Shown: one piece after another, positions 45,772 to 54,486 of the stretch
Position numbering within the stretch: the first letter of the stretch is position 1
Layout of the letters: every line of letters begins with the position of its first letter
From: Rhodopseudomonas palustris
GTDB taxonomy: Bacteria > Pseudomonadota > Alphaproteobacteria > Rhizobiales > Xanthobacteraceae
Assembly (NCBI RefSeq): GCF_003031265.1
Contig: NZ_CP019966.1
Span: 4,216,001-4,280,000, forward strand
Direction of reading: 5' to 3'
DNA: 64,000 nt
Program-made: the position numbers and the translations under genes
Notes under the pieces: generated by a model
The model's input: the letters and a program-made list of their open reading frames with translations, nothing else
Database searches by the model: none
What the model was told of the DNA's origin: nothing

Positions 45772-48336
45772 TCAGTTCGGCGCCATCGTCTCCTTCACCT
45801 TCGCGACCAGCGCGCTGAGCGCGAACGGTTTGGCCAGGAAGGCGAACTGCTCGTTCTCCGGCAAGCTCTTCTCGAACGCATCCTCGGCATAGCCCGACAC
45901 GAAGATGATCTTCAGCTCCGGATTGCGCGCGCGCATCGCCTTCAGCAGCGTCGGGCCGTCCATCTCCGGCATCACCACGTCGGACACCACGAGATCGACT
46001 TCGCCGCCATGGGCATCGAATTCTTCCAGCGCTTCGACGCCGTTGGAAGCTTCGATCACCTCATAGCCGCGGGAGCGCAGGCCGCGGGCGTTGAGCGAGC
46101 GCAGGCCTTCCTCGTCTTCGACCAAGAGGATGGTGCCCTGCCCGGTCAGGTCGGCGCGCGGCTTCGGCGCCGCCGGTGCCGGCTCGGGTGCCGTGCCGCT
46201 GGCCGCGGGCGTCTCAGCCTGCGGCTCGGCGACCTGCTCGTGGCGCGGCAGATAGATGCGGAAGGTGGTGCCCTTGCCGATCTCCGAATCGACGTACACG
46301 AAGCCGCCGGTCTGCTTGATGATGCCGTACACCGTCGACAGCCCGAGCCCGGTGCCCTTGCCGACTTCCTTGGTCGAGAAGAACGGCTCGAAGATCTTGT
46401 CGAGAATTTCCGGCGGAATGCCGGTGCCGGTGTCGGAGACTTCGACGCAGACATAGTCGGCCGCCGGCATGCCATTGTGGCCGAGCTGCGAGGCGGCGGA
46501 GGCGGAGACGTTGGCGGTGCGGATCGTCAGCTTGCCGCCGTCGGGCATCGCGTCGCGGGCGTTGACCGCGAGATTGACGATCACCTGCTCGAATTGCGAG
46601 ACGTCGGCCTTGGTCCGCCACAGATCGCGGCCGTGCTGCATTTCCAGCGAGATCTTCTCGCCGATCAGCCGCTTCAACAGCCGGTCGATGTCGGTCAGCG
46701 CCTCGCCGAGATCGAGCACCTGCGGACGCAGTGTCTGTTTGCGCGAGAATGCAAGCAGCTGCCGCACCAGCGTCGCGGCGCGGGTGGCGTTCTGCTTGAT
46801 CTGCATGATGTCCTGGAACGACGGATCGGTCGGCTTGTGCGCGTTCAGCAGGAAGTCGTTGGCCATCATGATGGCCGACAGCACGTTGTTGAAGTCATGC
46901 GCGATGCCACCGGCGAGCTGGCCGATGGTGTCCATCTTCTGCGCCTGGTTGACCTGGTTCTCCAGCGCGCGGCGCTCGGTGGTTTCCAGCATGTGGACGA
47001 TGGCCGCTTCGTTATCGGTCTCATCGCTGACCGCGGTGACGAAGAACTGGCCCCAGCGCTCCTTGGCGCTGGCGAGCATCACTTCGACCGGCGCGATATC
47101 GGCCTGCCCCTTGGCGGCCTGCTCGATCGCGCCTGCCAGCACCGCGCGGTCGCGCGCCGACGCCGCCGCCAGGATCGACTTGGACGCCGAAGCACCGGCC
47201 GGGTCGAGGCTTTGCGCCAGCTTGGCAAGTCGCGCGTTCGCCCGCACCACCGCACCCGTCTTGTCGACGGTGGCGATCGCCATCGGGGTTTGATCGAAGA
47301 ACCGCATGAAGCGGATTTCGGCGGCGCGCTGCGGATCGAGCCGATCGTCACGGGCACGGCTGATCACCAGCGTGCGCGACGGGCCGGGAGTGCCGTCGGC
47401 GCCGAAGGCGAGCTTGTGATAGAGCCGCACCGGCACGGTCTGGCCGCCGCGTTTCTTCAGGTCGATGTCGAAGACTTCGGTCTTCACCTCGCCCGGCTCG
47501 GGCACGATCGAGGTCAGCAGCGCGGCACCGTCGCCCGAAACCACGTCCGACAGCTTCAGGCCACCGGAGCCGATCTCGGCGAGGTCATGATCGAGCCAGT
47601 TCGCCAGCGTGGCGTTGACATAGACGAGGTTGCCGGCCGGATTGACCGAGAAGAACCCGCAGGGCGCATGGTCGAGATATTCGATCGCGTGCTGCAGGGT
47701 CTGGAACACGTCCTCCTGGCGCTCGCGGTCACGGGTGATGTCGGCGATCGACCACACCGTCTGCCGGGCCTCGCGCTTGCTGGTGCCGAGCGGGCGAACC
47801 CGCAGACGCATCCAGCGGCCCTCGGTGCCGTCGGCGCCGGCAACCCGCACTTCCTCCTGCAGCCGCCGTCCCTCGCGCGCCGCCTTGAGCAGCCGGAACA
47901 CCGCCTCGGAGACATCGGGATTACCGATGAACACCCGCTCCACCGGGCGGACGTCCTGCATCGTCGCCGCACCCGTCAGTGCCAGATAGGTCGAGTTGGC
48001 ATAGACGACGTGGCCGCCGGCGTCGGTGACTGCGATACCATCGAAAGCGTTTTCGGGAATCGCCCGCAGGATCGGATCTTCGGCGGAGCGGTCGGCGAAG
48101 CCGATGATACCGGCCGCGAACGCGAACAGCATGAACAGACCGACCATCGCCAGCAGCGCCAGCAGGCCGAGAATGTAAGGCTGGGCGCCGGCTCGGCCGA
48201 GCGTCATGAACGCCACGGCGGCGGCGACGATGGCGCCGGCCAGCAGCAGCACAAGCGCGATACTGCCGCCGCGGCGGGCCGGCTCCGGCGAGGCCGGACG
48301 CGGCTCGGGCGAAGCTTGTTGATCGTTGATGGTCAT
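45772..48336 (-). CDS. cckA: Cell-cycle hybrid histidine kinase CckA
   Basis: 854 residues. Two N-terminal membrane helices (IALVLLLAGAIVAAAVAFMTLG, YILGLLALLAMVGLFMLFAFAAG), tandem PAS domains, HisKA with the phospho-acceptor His480 in GGIAHDFNNVLSAI, an HATPase domain (NLAVNARDAMPDGGKL, DTGTGIPPEILDKIFEPFFSTKEVGKGTGLGLSTVYGI) and a C-terminal receiver with Asp786 in VVSDVVMPEMDG. This architecture is diagnostic of CckA, which passes phosphate to ChpT and then to CtrA and CpdR to control the cell cycle and, in alphaproteobacteria, flagellar gene expression. ATG at 48334-48336. It sits just downstream of flhB on the same strand, 187 bases away. Confidence 0.95.
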   Translation of the reverse strand: MTINDQQASPEPRPASPEPARRGGSIALVLLLAGAIVAAAVAFMTLGRAGAQPYILGLLALLAMVGLFMLFAFAAGIIGFADRSAEDPILRAIPENAFDGIAVTDAGGHVVYANSTYLALTGAATMQDVRPVERVFIGNPDVSEAVFRLLKAAREGRRLQEEVRVAGADGTEGRWMRLRVRPLGTSKREARQTVWSIADITRDRERQEDVFQTLQHAIEYLDHAPCGFFSVNPAGNLVYVNATLANWLDHDLAEIGSGGLKLSDVVSGDGAALLTSIVPEPGEVKTEVFDIDLKKRGGQTVPVRLYHKLAFGADGTPGPSRTLVISRARDDRLDPQRAAEIRFMRFFDQTPMAIATVDKTGAVVRANARLAKLAQSLDPAGASASKSILAAASARDRAVLAGAIEQAAKGQADIAPVEVMLASAKERWGQFFVTAVSDETDNEAAIVHMLETTERRALENQVNQAQKMDTIGQLAGGIAHDFNNVLSAIMMANDFLLNAHKPTDPSFQDIMQIKQNATRAATLVRQLLAFSRKQTLRPQVLDLGEALTDIDRLLKRLIGEKISLEMQHGRDLWRTKADVSQFEQVIVNLAVNARDAMPDGGKLTIRTANVSASAASQLGHNGMPAADYVCVEVSDTGTGIPPEILDKIFEPFFSTKEVGKGTGLGLSTVYGIIKQTGGFVYVDSEIGKGTTFRIYLPRHEQVAEPQAETPAASGTAPEPAPAAPKPRADLTGQGTILLVEDEEGLRSLNARGLRSRGYEVIEASNGVEALEEFDAHGGEVDLVVSDVVMPEMDGPTLLKAMRARNPELKIIFVSGYAEDAFEKSLPENEQFAFLAKPFALSALVAKVKETMAPN

Positions 48337-48523
48337 GGTCACCGAACCGGTCCCTTGCCCGCCGGGCACGCGGCGGCGCGGCTCCAACTGCCTGAATCGC
48401 GGCCGGAAACGCAAGACCATCCTCCGGCCCGTCCGCAGGCCATCAAGGACAATCCGCTCCGGCTTCCCGCGCCAGGGCGGCGCGCCGCCCGCCCCGCTCC
48501 TCGCTGCTGCTGCATCGCCCCGC

Positions 48524-49597
48524 TCAATTGCTGCGGCCGGACCACGCCCGCTTCAGGTTCATGACGTAACCGATCACCTCGGCGACCGCCTGGTAGTGTT
48601 CGACCGGGATCTCATCGTCGATCTCCACCGTGGCGTACAACGCGCGCGCCAGCGGCACGTTCTCGACGATCGGCACGTCGTGTTCCTTCGCGACTTCCCG
48701 GATCCTGAACGCCACCGCGTCGACACCCTTGGCAACGCAGATCGGCGCCGACATGCCGCGCTCGTATTTCAGCGCGACCGAGAAGTGGGTCGGGTTGGTG
48801 ATGACCACCGACGCATTCGGCACCTCGGCCATCATCCGCTTCTTCATCCGCTGATAGCGGAGCTGCCGCAACCGGCCCTTGATGTGCGGATCGCCTTCCG
48901 ACTGCTTGAATTCTTCCTTGATCTCCTGCAGCGACATCTTCTGCTTTTCGTGCCACTGCCGATACTGGAAGAAGTAATCACCGACCGCCACGAAGGCGAG
49001 CATCGCCACCACCGCGCCGAGCAGCTTCAGCGTCAGCGCCACGGTGACGCCGAGCAGCGCGGAGACGTCCATCTTCAGCAGCGCGTCGAGCCGGTCGTGC
49101 TCAGGATACAGCACCGCCACCATCACGATGCCGAGGGCCACGACCTTGAACAGGCCCTTGAGGAAGTTGGCCATCGCCTGCTTGCCGAACAGCCGCTTGG
49201 CGCCTTCGAGCGGCGACAGCTTGCTGAATTTCGGCGTGAGCGCCTCGGCGGAAAACACCAGCCGGTGCTGGATCATGTTGCTGGCGATCGCGACGATCAC
49301 CAGCATCAACAACGGAATGCCGATCGCCGCCAGCGTCGCGTAGGACAGGCTCTTGGCGAGCGCGATCAGCCCGTCGCCGTCGACGCGGAGCATCCAGGAC
49401 TTTTCGATCAGATTGCGCATCGGCGCGAGAATGCCGGCGCCGATCGACTCGTGGAACGAGGACAGCACCAGCGTGGCGCCGGCGATCAGGAACCAGGTGT
49501 TGACCTCCTGGCTCTTGACCACGTCGCCGCGCTTGAGTGCATCGTCGAGACGTTTTTGTGTCGGCTCTTCTGTTTTCTCGTCACTGTCCTCGGACAT
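48524..49597 (-). CDS. flhB: Flagellar export switch protein FlhB
   Basis: 357 residues. Four membrane helices in the N-terminal half and the autocleavable cytosolic domain with NPTHFSVALKYERG (cleavage between Asn and Pro). KTEEPTQKRLDDALKRGDVVKSQEVN at the N-terminus is typical. Switches export specificity from rod/hook to filament. Last gene of the minus-strand flgB-flgC-fliE-fliQ-fliR-flhB group; fliR ends 26 bases before its start. Confidence 0.97.
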   Translation of the reverse strand: MSEDSDEKTEEPTQKRLDDALKRGDVVKSQEVNTWFLIAGATLVLSSFHESIGAGILAPMRNLIEKSWMLRVDGDGLIALAKSLSYATLAAIGIPLLMLVIVAIASNMIQHRLVFSAEALTPKFSKLSPLEGAKRLFGKQAMANFLKGLFKVVALGIVMVAVLYPEHDRLDALLKMDVSALLGVTVALTLKLLGAVVAMLAFVAVGDYFFQYRQWHEKQKMSLQEIKEEFKQSEGDPHIKGRLRQLRYQRMKKRMMAEVPNASVVITNPTHFSVALKYERGMSAPICVAKGVDAVAFRIREVAKEHDVPIVENVPLARALYATVEIDDEIPVEHYQAVAEVIGYVMNLKRAWSGRSN

Positions 49598-49623
49598 CGT
49601 TCAGCTCCGAACGACGCCGAGCG

Positions 49624-50391
49624 TCAGCGTGGCATCAGATCGTGCATCACGCCGCCGAAATAGCCGAGGAAAGCGCCCATCATCGTGGTCAGTACCACCG
49701 CGAGCACGATGAAGCCGATCACGATCGAAAGCGGAACGCCGACGAAATACACCTGCATCTGCGGCATCAGCCGCGCCAGCACGCCGAGCCCGATGTTGAA
49801 CACCAGGCCGAACACCAGGAACGGCGCCGACAATTGCAGGCCGAGCTTGAACGCAGCCGCGAACGCCTTGGTGGCCAGCGCCGCGACGTCGCCGGTGTGC
49901 ATCAACTCGCCCGGCGCGAACACCTTGTAGCTGTCGCTCAGCGCCTGGATCACCAGATAGTGCATGTCGGTGGCGAACAGCAGCGTGACACCGAGCATCG
50001 TCAGAAAATTGCCGACCACCACGCCCTGCTGGCCCTGGGTCGGATCGACCGCCGAGACGAAGCCGAGCCCGAGCTGCTGGGCGATCACCGCGCCCGCGAC
50101 CTGCAGCGCCGACAGCGTCACCCGCGCGGTGGCGCCGAGCACGATGCCGACCGCGATCTCCTGCAGCATCAGCACCAACAGCGGCGTCAGCGACGACATG
50201 TCGATCTGATAGGCCGAGCGATGCAGCGGCAGCATGATCAGCGTCAGCATGAGCGCGATCGACAGCTTCACCCGCGTCGGGATGTTGCTCTCGCCGAACG
50301 CCGGCATCAGCATCACCATCGAGCCGATGCGTGCGAACACCAGCATGAAGGTGGCGGCGAGCGCCGGCAGGAAAGTCAGGTCGATGCGCAT
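49624..50391 (-). CDS. fliR: Flagellar export gate protein FliR
   Basis: 255 residues, about six membrane helices: LTFLPALAATFMLVFARIGSMVMLMPAFGESNIPTRVKLSIAL, LLVLMLQEIAVGIVLGATAR, and GQQGVVVGNFLTMLGVTLLFATDMHYLVIQAL (FliR signature). The ATG at 50389-50391 (MRIDLTF) is preferred over an earlier in-frame GTG because typical FliR begins here; ribosome site weak. It forms the PQR gate with FliP and FliQ. Confidence 0.95.
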   Translation of the reverse strand: MRIDLTFLPALAATFMLVFARIGSMVMLMPAFGESNIPTRVKLSIALMLTLIMLPLHRSAYQIDMSSLTPLLVLMLQEIAVGIVLGATARVTLSALQVAGAVIAQQLGLGFVSAVDPTQGQQGVVVGNFLTMLGVTLLFATDMHYLVIQALSDSYKVFAPGELMHTGDVAALATKAFAAAFKLGLQLSAPFLVFGLVFNIGLGVLARLMPQMQVYFVGVPLSIVIGFIVLAVVLTTMMGAFLGYFGGVMHDLMPR

Positions 50392-50497
50392 CGCGGCTGT
50401 CTGATTCGGAGCGCGCGTCAGAAGGTCGTGCGCCACAGCCGCGCGATGCGGCGACGGCGGATGCGACCAACGAAGCGGCGCGGGCTCCGATCATGCG

Positions 50498-50761
50498 TCA
50501 ACCGCCGATGATTCGCGATGAGATCCGCATCATCTGCGAATGCAGCGCGTCGGCCATGAAGGGCAGCGCCAGCACCAAGGTGACGAACATCGCCAAGATT
50601 TTCGGCACGAACACCAGCGTCTGTTCCTGAATCTGGGTCAGCGCCTGAACCAGCGACACCGCGACGCCGACCACCAGGCCGACCACCATCAGCGGCGCCG
50701 ACACCACGACGATGGTCCAGATCGCGTCGCGGGCGACGTCGAGGGTTTCGGGGCCGGTCAT
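50498..50761 (-). CDS. fliQ: Flagellar export gate protein FliQ
   Basis: 87 residues, two membrane helices (IWTIVVVSAPLMVVGLVVGVAVSLVQALTQIQEQTL and FVPKILAMFVTLVLALPFMADAL), the normal FliQ length and motif. Located between fliE and fliR on the minus strand, separated from fliE by a palindromic repeat. Confidence 0.96.
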   Translation of the reverse strand: MTGPETLDVARDAIWTIVVVSAPLMVVGLVVGVAVSLVQALTQIQEQTLVFVPKILAMFVTLVLALPFMADALHSQMMRISSRIIGG

Positions 50762-50815
50762 AAGAGAATCCTTGTGTCGACGATTGTGGCAGTGGTGGTG
50801 TTCGGTCTCGCCATC

Positions 50816-50899
50816 GTCATCGCGAGGAGCGGAGCGACGAAGCGATCCAGGAGCGCGGTGCGCTCGGCCCTGGATTGCTTCGCTTCGCTCGCAATGACG
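50816..50899. repeat. Dispersed palindromic repeat, family B (copy 3)
   Basis: GTCATCGCGAGGAGCGGAGCGACGAAGCGATCCAGG on the left and CTGGATTGCTTCGCTTCGCTCGCAATGACG on the right (shown here in parts: outer arms GTCATCGCGAGG / CTCGCAATGACG). It lies inside the flagellar operon between fliE and fliQ. Confidence 0.85.
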
Positions 50900-50923
50900 A
50901 TGCCTATCGGTAAGGTGCCGCCG

Positions 50924-51229
50924 TCAGATCGGCATCCGCATGATTTCTTCGTAGGACTGGATCACCCGGTCGCGGACCGACACCAACGTCGACACCGCGA
51001 CGTCGGTTTCGGCGACCGCGGTCACCACATCCATCACGTTAGATTTGCCCGACGCCATCGCCATCGACTGCGCGTCGGACTTGCGGCCGGCGTCGAGCAC
51101 GCTGCCCATCGCCTGCTTGACCAGGTTGCCGAACGACGGAGCGTCTTCGCTCCCCTTGTCGGCGCCGGCCGGCTTGGCCAGGCGGCCGAGGCTCGCATAG
51201 GCATTCGCTGCTGAAATCGGGGAGGCCAT
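50924..51229 (-). CDS. fliE: Flagellar hook-basal body protein FliE
   Basis: 101 residues. Adapter between the MS ring and the rod. SFGNLVKQAMGSVLDAGRKSDAQSMAMASGK and the C-terminal AVSTLVSVRDRVIQSYEEIMRMPI block are the FliE pattern. Follows flgC after 35 bases. Translation starts at the ATG ending 51229. Confidence 0.96.
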   Translation of the reverse strand: MASPISAANAYASLGRLAKPAGADKGSEDAPSFGNLVKQAMGSVLDAGRKSDAQSMAMASGKSNVMDVVTAVAETDVAVSTLVSVRDRVIQSYEEIMRMPI

Positions 51230-51264
51230 GGGTCAGTGTCCTGGTGCGATGCTGGGGAAGCGGA

Positions 51265-51690
51265 TCAGGCTTTGAGAATGTCGAGCGTGCGCTGGATCAT
51301 CCGGCGGGTGGCGCTGATGACGTTGAGGTTGGCCTCGTAGGACCGCTGCGCATCGCGCATGTCGGTCATCTCGATCACCGGATTGACGTTCGGGTACTTG
51401 ACGTTGCCGTTGGCGTCGGCGGCCGGATTGGTCGGCTCGTATTTGACGCGGAACGCCGAGGTGTCCGGCTTGACGCGGCCGAGCGCCACGACGCGGGCGT
51501 CGAGCGTGCGGTCGAGCGCCGACGTGAAGGTCGGCACCTTGCGGCGATACGGGTCGCCGCCCGCGTTCTGCGCCGTGGAGTCGGCGTTGGCGACGTTTTC
51601 CGAGATCACCCGCATCCGACCCGCCTGCGCGCGCAGGCCGGAAGTGGCGATACCCATCGAGCGGGCGAAGTCGTTGCCGTCGTCTGCCAT
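51265..51690 (-). CDS. flgC: Flagellar basal-body rod protein FlgC
   Basis: 141 residues. Proximal rod component. N-terminal SMGIATSGLRAQAGRMRVISENVANADST (with the NxANxxT helix) and C-terminal VIEMTDMRDAQRSYEANLNVISATRRMIQRTLDIL are complete. 21 bases after flgB. Confidence 0.97.
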   Translation of the reverse strand: MADDGNDFARSMGIATSGLRAQAGRMRVISENVANADSTAQNAGGDPYRRKVPTFTSALDRTLDARVVALGRVKPDTSAFRVKYEPTNPAADANGNVKYPNVNPVIEMTDMRDAQRSYEANLNVISATRRMIQRTLDILKA

Positions 51691-51711
51691 GGTTTAGCCT
51701 CCCGGCGCTTC

Positions 51712-52119
51712 TCAGCGCTTGCCGATTGCGGTCTTGAGCAGGCCGAGACTGCGGCTGTAGAGCGAGGTCACGGCGGCGTAGTCCATCTGGTTGGACGAGA
51801 CCTTCAGCATCTCGTCCTCGAGGTTCACGGCGTTGCCGGCCGGACGGGTCTGGAAGCCGCCCTTGTTATCGGTGGAGAAGCTCGGCGAGCCGCCGGGCGG
51901 GGTCAGATGCGACGCGCTGGTGCGCATCAGCGGCAGCGATCCGCCCGGACCGCCGGCGGCCTGACCTTCCGGGGTGAATTTCGGCTCCACCAGATCCCGC
52001 GGCCGGAAGTTCGGCGTGTCGGAATTGGAGATGTTTTCCGCAAGCACCTTCTGGCGCTCCTGATGCCACTGCATCTTGGTGCGCAACGCGTTCAGCTCGG
52101 GGAGATCGTTGATCGGCAT
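51712..52119 (-). CDS. flgB: Flagellar basal-body rod protein FlgB
   Basis: 135 residues. Proximal rod protein: LNALRTKMQWHQERQKVLAENISNSDTPNFRPRDL and the C-terminal VNLEDEMLKVSSNQMDYAAVTSLYSRSLGLLKTAIGK. The ATG at 52117-52119 is chosen because GGAGG precedes it; the frame continues 33 codons upstream without similarity. First gene of the minus-strand group. Confidence 0.96.
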   Translation of the reverse strand: MPINDLPELNALRTKMQWHQERQKVLAENISNSDTPNFRPRDLVEPKFTPEGQAAGGPGGSLPLMRTSASHLTPPGGSPSFSTDNKGGFQTRPAGNAVNLEDEMLKVSSNQMDYAAVTSLYSRSLGLLKTAIGKR

Positions 52120-52438
52120 AGCCGCCTCCGCCCCGGTCTTGCCGCCACGCGATTCCGCCGGGTAGGCAGAATTTGCCGCCCCTATGGTTAACGACTGGTT
52201 AAGAGGTTCGAGCTGCATGCCGGACGCAGTGGTAACTGCGGCGAAAACGGCAGCAAACGCGATTTGGGCGGCATGATTGGTGGATTATAAGAAGAAACGG
52301 ATGGCAGTTCTTGCCGGGGATTATTAAGAAGGGACGAGGCGGGCCGCCGCGCGTCACCGGAACTGGTCGCGTTCGCATTCCGGAATGGGCGCTTCCGGAA
52401 AGCGCCAGGGCGCCAGCGTTGTTTGCCGGGGATACAGC
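52120..52438. other. Divergent intergenic region flgB / fliO
   Basis: It must carry promoters for both flagellar groups. I looked for a sigma-54 site (TGGCAC-N5-TTGC); the only near match, at about 52302-52314, has too short a spacing to accept. No gene or repeat. Confidence 0.35.
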
Positions 52439-53560
52439 ATGTCATCGCAGCCATTGATGTTTTTTCTCGCATTTCTGGCCGTTCTGGCGCTGATTGGCGC
52501 CGCCGCCTGGCTGGTACGCCGCTTTGCCGGCAATCGGCTCGGCACCAATGCCAGCCGCGGCCGGATGCCAAGGCTCGCCGTAATTGATGCCGCCGCCGTC
52601 GATGGCCGCCGCCGTCTGGTTCTGGTCCGGCGCGACAATGTCGAGCATCTGCTGATGATCGGCGGGCCGAGCGACATCGTGATCGAGCCCAACATCGTCC
52701 GTGCCACCCCGTCGCGGGATCAGTTGCCGACCCGCGCTGGCGTCGAGCCGCGCCTGACGGCGCCGGAGCCCGGCCAGTGGGAGGCTGATACCGCCGCCGA
52801 GCTGCCGGAGCCGGAACTGCCGCCGATCCCGACACGACCGTTGCGCCCGGGTGCGGCCGAGGAGCCGCGCCGCGCGCCGCCGCCAATGCCGGAGCGCCGT
52901 CCGGCCGATCCGTTCGCCAGCCTGGTACCTGAACCGATCGCCCGCCCCGAGCCGCCGATGCCACGCGTCGAGGCGCCGATCATGCGGGCTGAACCTCCGA
53001 TCATGCGGGCGGACCCGCCGATCTTGCGGCCCGAGCCGCCGATCACGCGCCCCGAGCCCCCGGTCCTGCGCCCCGAGCCGCCCGTTCTGCGCCCCGAACC
53101 GCCGGTGCTGCGCCCGGAGCCGCCGCGCCCCGAGCCCCGCATGGAGCCGGCCCCCCGTCCGCGCGCCGAGCCGGCCATGCCGCGGCCGCCGCGTCCCGAA
53201 CCCAAGCCCGCCCCAATGCGCACTGAGCGCCCCGCGCCGCCGCCCGCGCCCCTGGCCCCGCCGCCCCCTCCCGCTGCGCCTGTGACCGCAGCGCTTGCAA
53301 CTGCGGACCAGAATCTCGCCGAGATGGCCAACCGCCTCGAAGCCGCCCTGCGCCGTCCGCCGAATGCGCCGGCCGAGCCTGCTCCTCCGGTTGCGCCGGA
53401 GCCGCCAGCCCGGCCCAATCCGCCGACCCCACGCGCTTCCGAGCCTGCCCCCGAAGAGCCGGCCGCAGCGGAGGCGTCTCCGGCCGCCGGTAAGACCGGG
53501 TTTGAGAGCCTCGAAGACGAAATGGCCGCGCTGCTCGGCCGCCCGAAGTCCCCTACGTGA
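52439..53560 (+). CDS. fliO: FliO-like flagellar biosynthesis protein with long proline-rich tail
   Basis: 373 residues, far longer than FliO of E. coli (about 120). The N-terminal helix (MFFLAFLAVLALIGAAAWLVRRFAG) and the RLAVIDAAAVDGRRRLVLVRRDNVEHLLMIGGPSDIVIE region match FliO. From about residue 110 it is Pro/Arg/Glu-rich; residues 180-228 are seven consecutive heptads of the form P-(I/V)-x-R-x-(E/D)-P (bases 52976-53122). A C-terminal helix (NLAEMANRLEAALRR and GFESLEDEMAALLGRP) ends it. It assembles the FliPQR gate; the extra tail may reach other proteins. It overlaps fliP by 4 bases (GTGA). Confidence 0.88.
   Translation: MSSQPLMFFLAFLAVLALIGAAAWLVRRFAGNRLGTNASRGRMPRLAVIDAAAVDGRRRLVLVRRDNVEHLLMIGGPSDIVIEPNIVRATPSRDQLPTRAGVEPRLTAPEPGQWEADTAAELPEPELPPIPTRPLRPGAAEEPRRAPPPMPERRPADPFASLVPEPIARPEPPMPRVEAPIMRAEPPIMRADPPILRPEPPITRPEPPVLRPEPPVLRPEPPVLRPEPPRPEPRMEPAPRPRAEPAMPRPPRPEPKPAPMRTERPAPPPAPLAPPPPPAAPVTAALATADQNLAEMANRLEAALRRPPNAPAEPAPPVAPEPPARPNPPTPRASEPAPEEPAAAEASPAAGKTGFESLEDEMAALLGRPKSPT
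52976..53122 (+). repeat. Heptad repeat array within fliO
   Basis: Seven in-frame 21-bp units coding P-(I/V)-x-R-(A/P)-(E/D)-P: PIMRAEP, PIMRADP, PILRPEP, PITRPEP and three PVLRPEP. The last three are nearly identical at the DNA level, suggesting recent expansion. Confidence 0.85.
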
Positions 53561-54321
53561 GCGCCTCGGCCGGCCCGCGTAGAGTTTTCATCAGTTCATC
53601 GGTTCTGATCATCGCGGGTCTCGCGATGATCGTGCCTGCGCAGGCCCAAGACATCAGCATCAATCTCGGCGGCAATAGCCCCGGCGTCACCGAGCGCGCG
53701 ATCCAACTGATCGCGCTGCTGACGGTGCTGTCGATCGCACCGTCGATCCTAGTGATGATGACGTCGTTCACCCGTATCGTCGTGGTGCTGTCGCTGCTGC
53801 GCACGGCGCTGGGCACGGCCACCGCGCCGCCGAATGCGGTGATCATCGCGCTGGCGCTGTTCCTGACCGCCTTCGTGATGGGACCGACGCTGCAGAAATC
53901 CTATGATGAAGGCATCAAGCCGCTGATCGCCAACGAGATCGGCGTCGACGACGCGATGGTGCGAGCGTCCGGTCCGCTGCGGATCTTCATGCAGAAGAAC
54001 GTCCGCGAGAAAGATCTCAAGCTGTTCCTCGACCTGTCGGGCGAGCCGCCTCCGGCAACGCCGGAAGAGCTGTCGCTCCGCATCTTGATGCCAGCGTTTC
54101 TGATCTCGGAGCTGAAGCGTGCCTTCGAAATCGGCTTCCTGCTGTTCCTGCCCTTCCTGATCATCGACCTCGTCGTCGCATCGATTCTGATGTCGATGGG
54201 CATGATGATGCTGCCACCGGTCGTGGTGTCGCTGCCGTTCAAGCTGATCTTCTTCGTGCTGGTGGACGGCTGGTCGTTGGTCGCAGGCAGTCTGGTGCAG
54301 AGCTACACCGGCGGCGGATAG
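53557..54321 (+). CDS. fliP: Flagellar export gate protein FliP
   Basis: 254 residues. Signal sequence cleaved after AQA (SSSVLIIAGLAMIVPAQAQ), then four membrane helices: IQLIALLTVLSIAPSILVMMTSFTRIVVVLSLLR, NAVIIALALFLTAFVMGPTLQK, and C-terminal FLISELKRAFEIGFLLFLPFLIIDLVVASILMSMGMMMLPP. It forms the core of the export gate with FliQ and FliR. It starts inside the fliO end (GTG overlap), so it is translationally coupled. Confidence 0.97.
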   Translation: MSASAGPRRVFISSSVLIIAGLAMIVPAQAQDISINLGGNSPGVTERAIQLIALLTVLSIAPSILVMMTSFTRIVVVLSLLRTALGTATAPPNAVIIALALFLTAFVMGPTLQKSYDEGIKPLIANEIGVDDAMVRASGPLRIFMQKNVREKDLKLFLDLSGEPPPATPEELSLRILMPAFLISELKRAFEIGFLLFLPFLIIDLVVASILMSMGMMMLPPVVVSLPFKLIFFVLVDGWSLVAGSLVQSYTGGG

Positions 54322-54364
54322 TCGGCCGACATCGAAGCTGCTGACACCGATGGATCGTCCAGCC

Positions 54365-54465
54365 AGTCCGGGCACGCGAGAAGCGCGTGAGCCCGAGAAT
54401 CAGCTTCGCAAAACAACTGCTGGATTCCGGGTTCGCTCGCTTTCGCGAGCGCCCCGGAATGACGG
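54365..54465. repeat. Dispersed palindromic repeat, family A (copy 4, left arm degraded)
   Basis: The right half is intact (GATTCCGGGTTCGC ... CCCCGGAATGACGG); the left half is only recognisable as GTCCGGGCACGCGAG ... GAGCCCGAGAATC. Between convergent fliP and the TPR gene. Confidence 0.6.
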
Positions 54466-54486
54466 TTCGAGACGGCGAAAGAATTG

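Noticed and set aside
45691..48564. 957-codon plus-strand open frame
   Set aside because: Antisense shadow of cckA; composition is His/Arg/Asp-rich as expected for such artefacts.
52301..52314. TGGCAG...TTGC sigma-54-like site between flgB and fliO
   Set aside because: GG and GC dinucleotides are two bases too close for a -24/-12 promoter.
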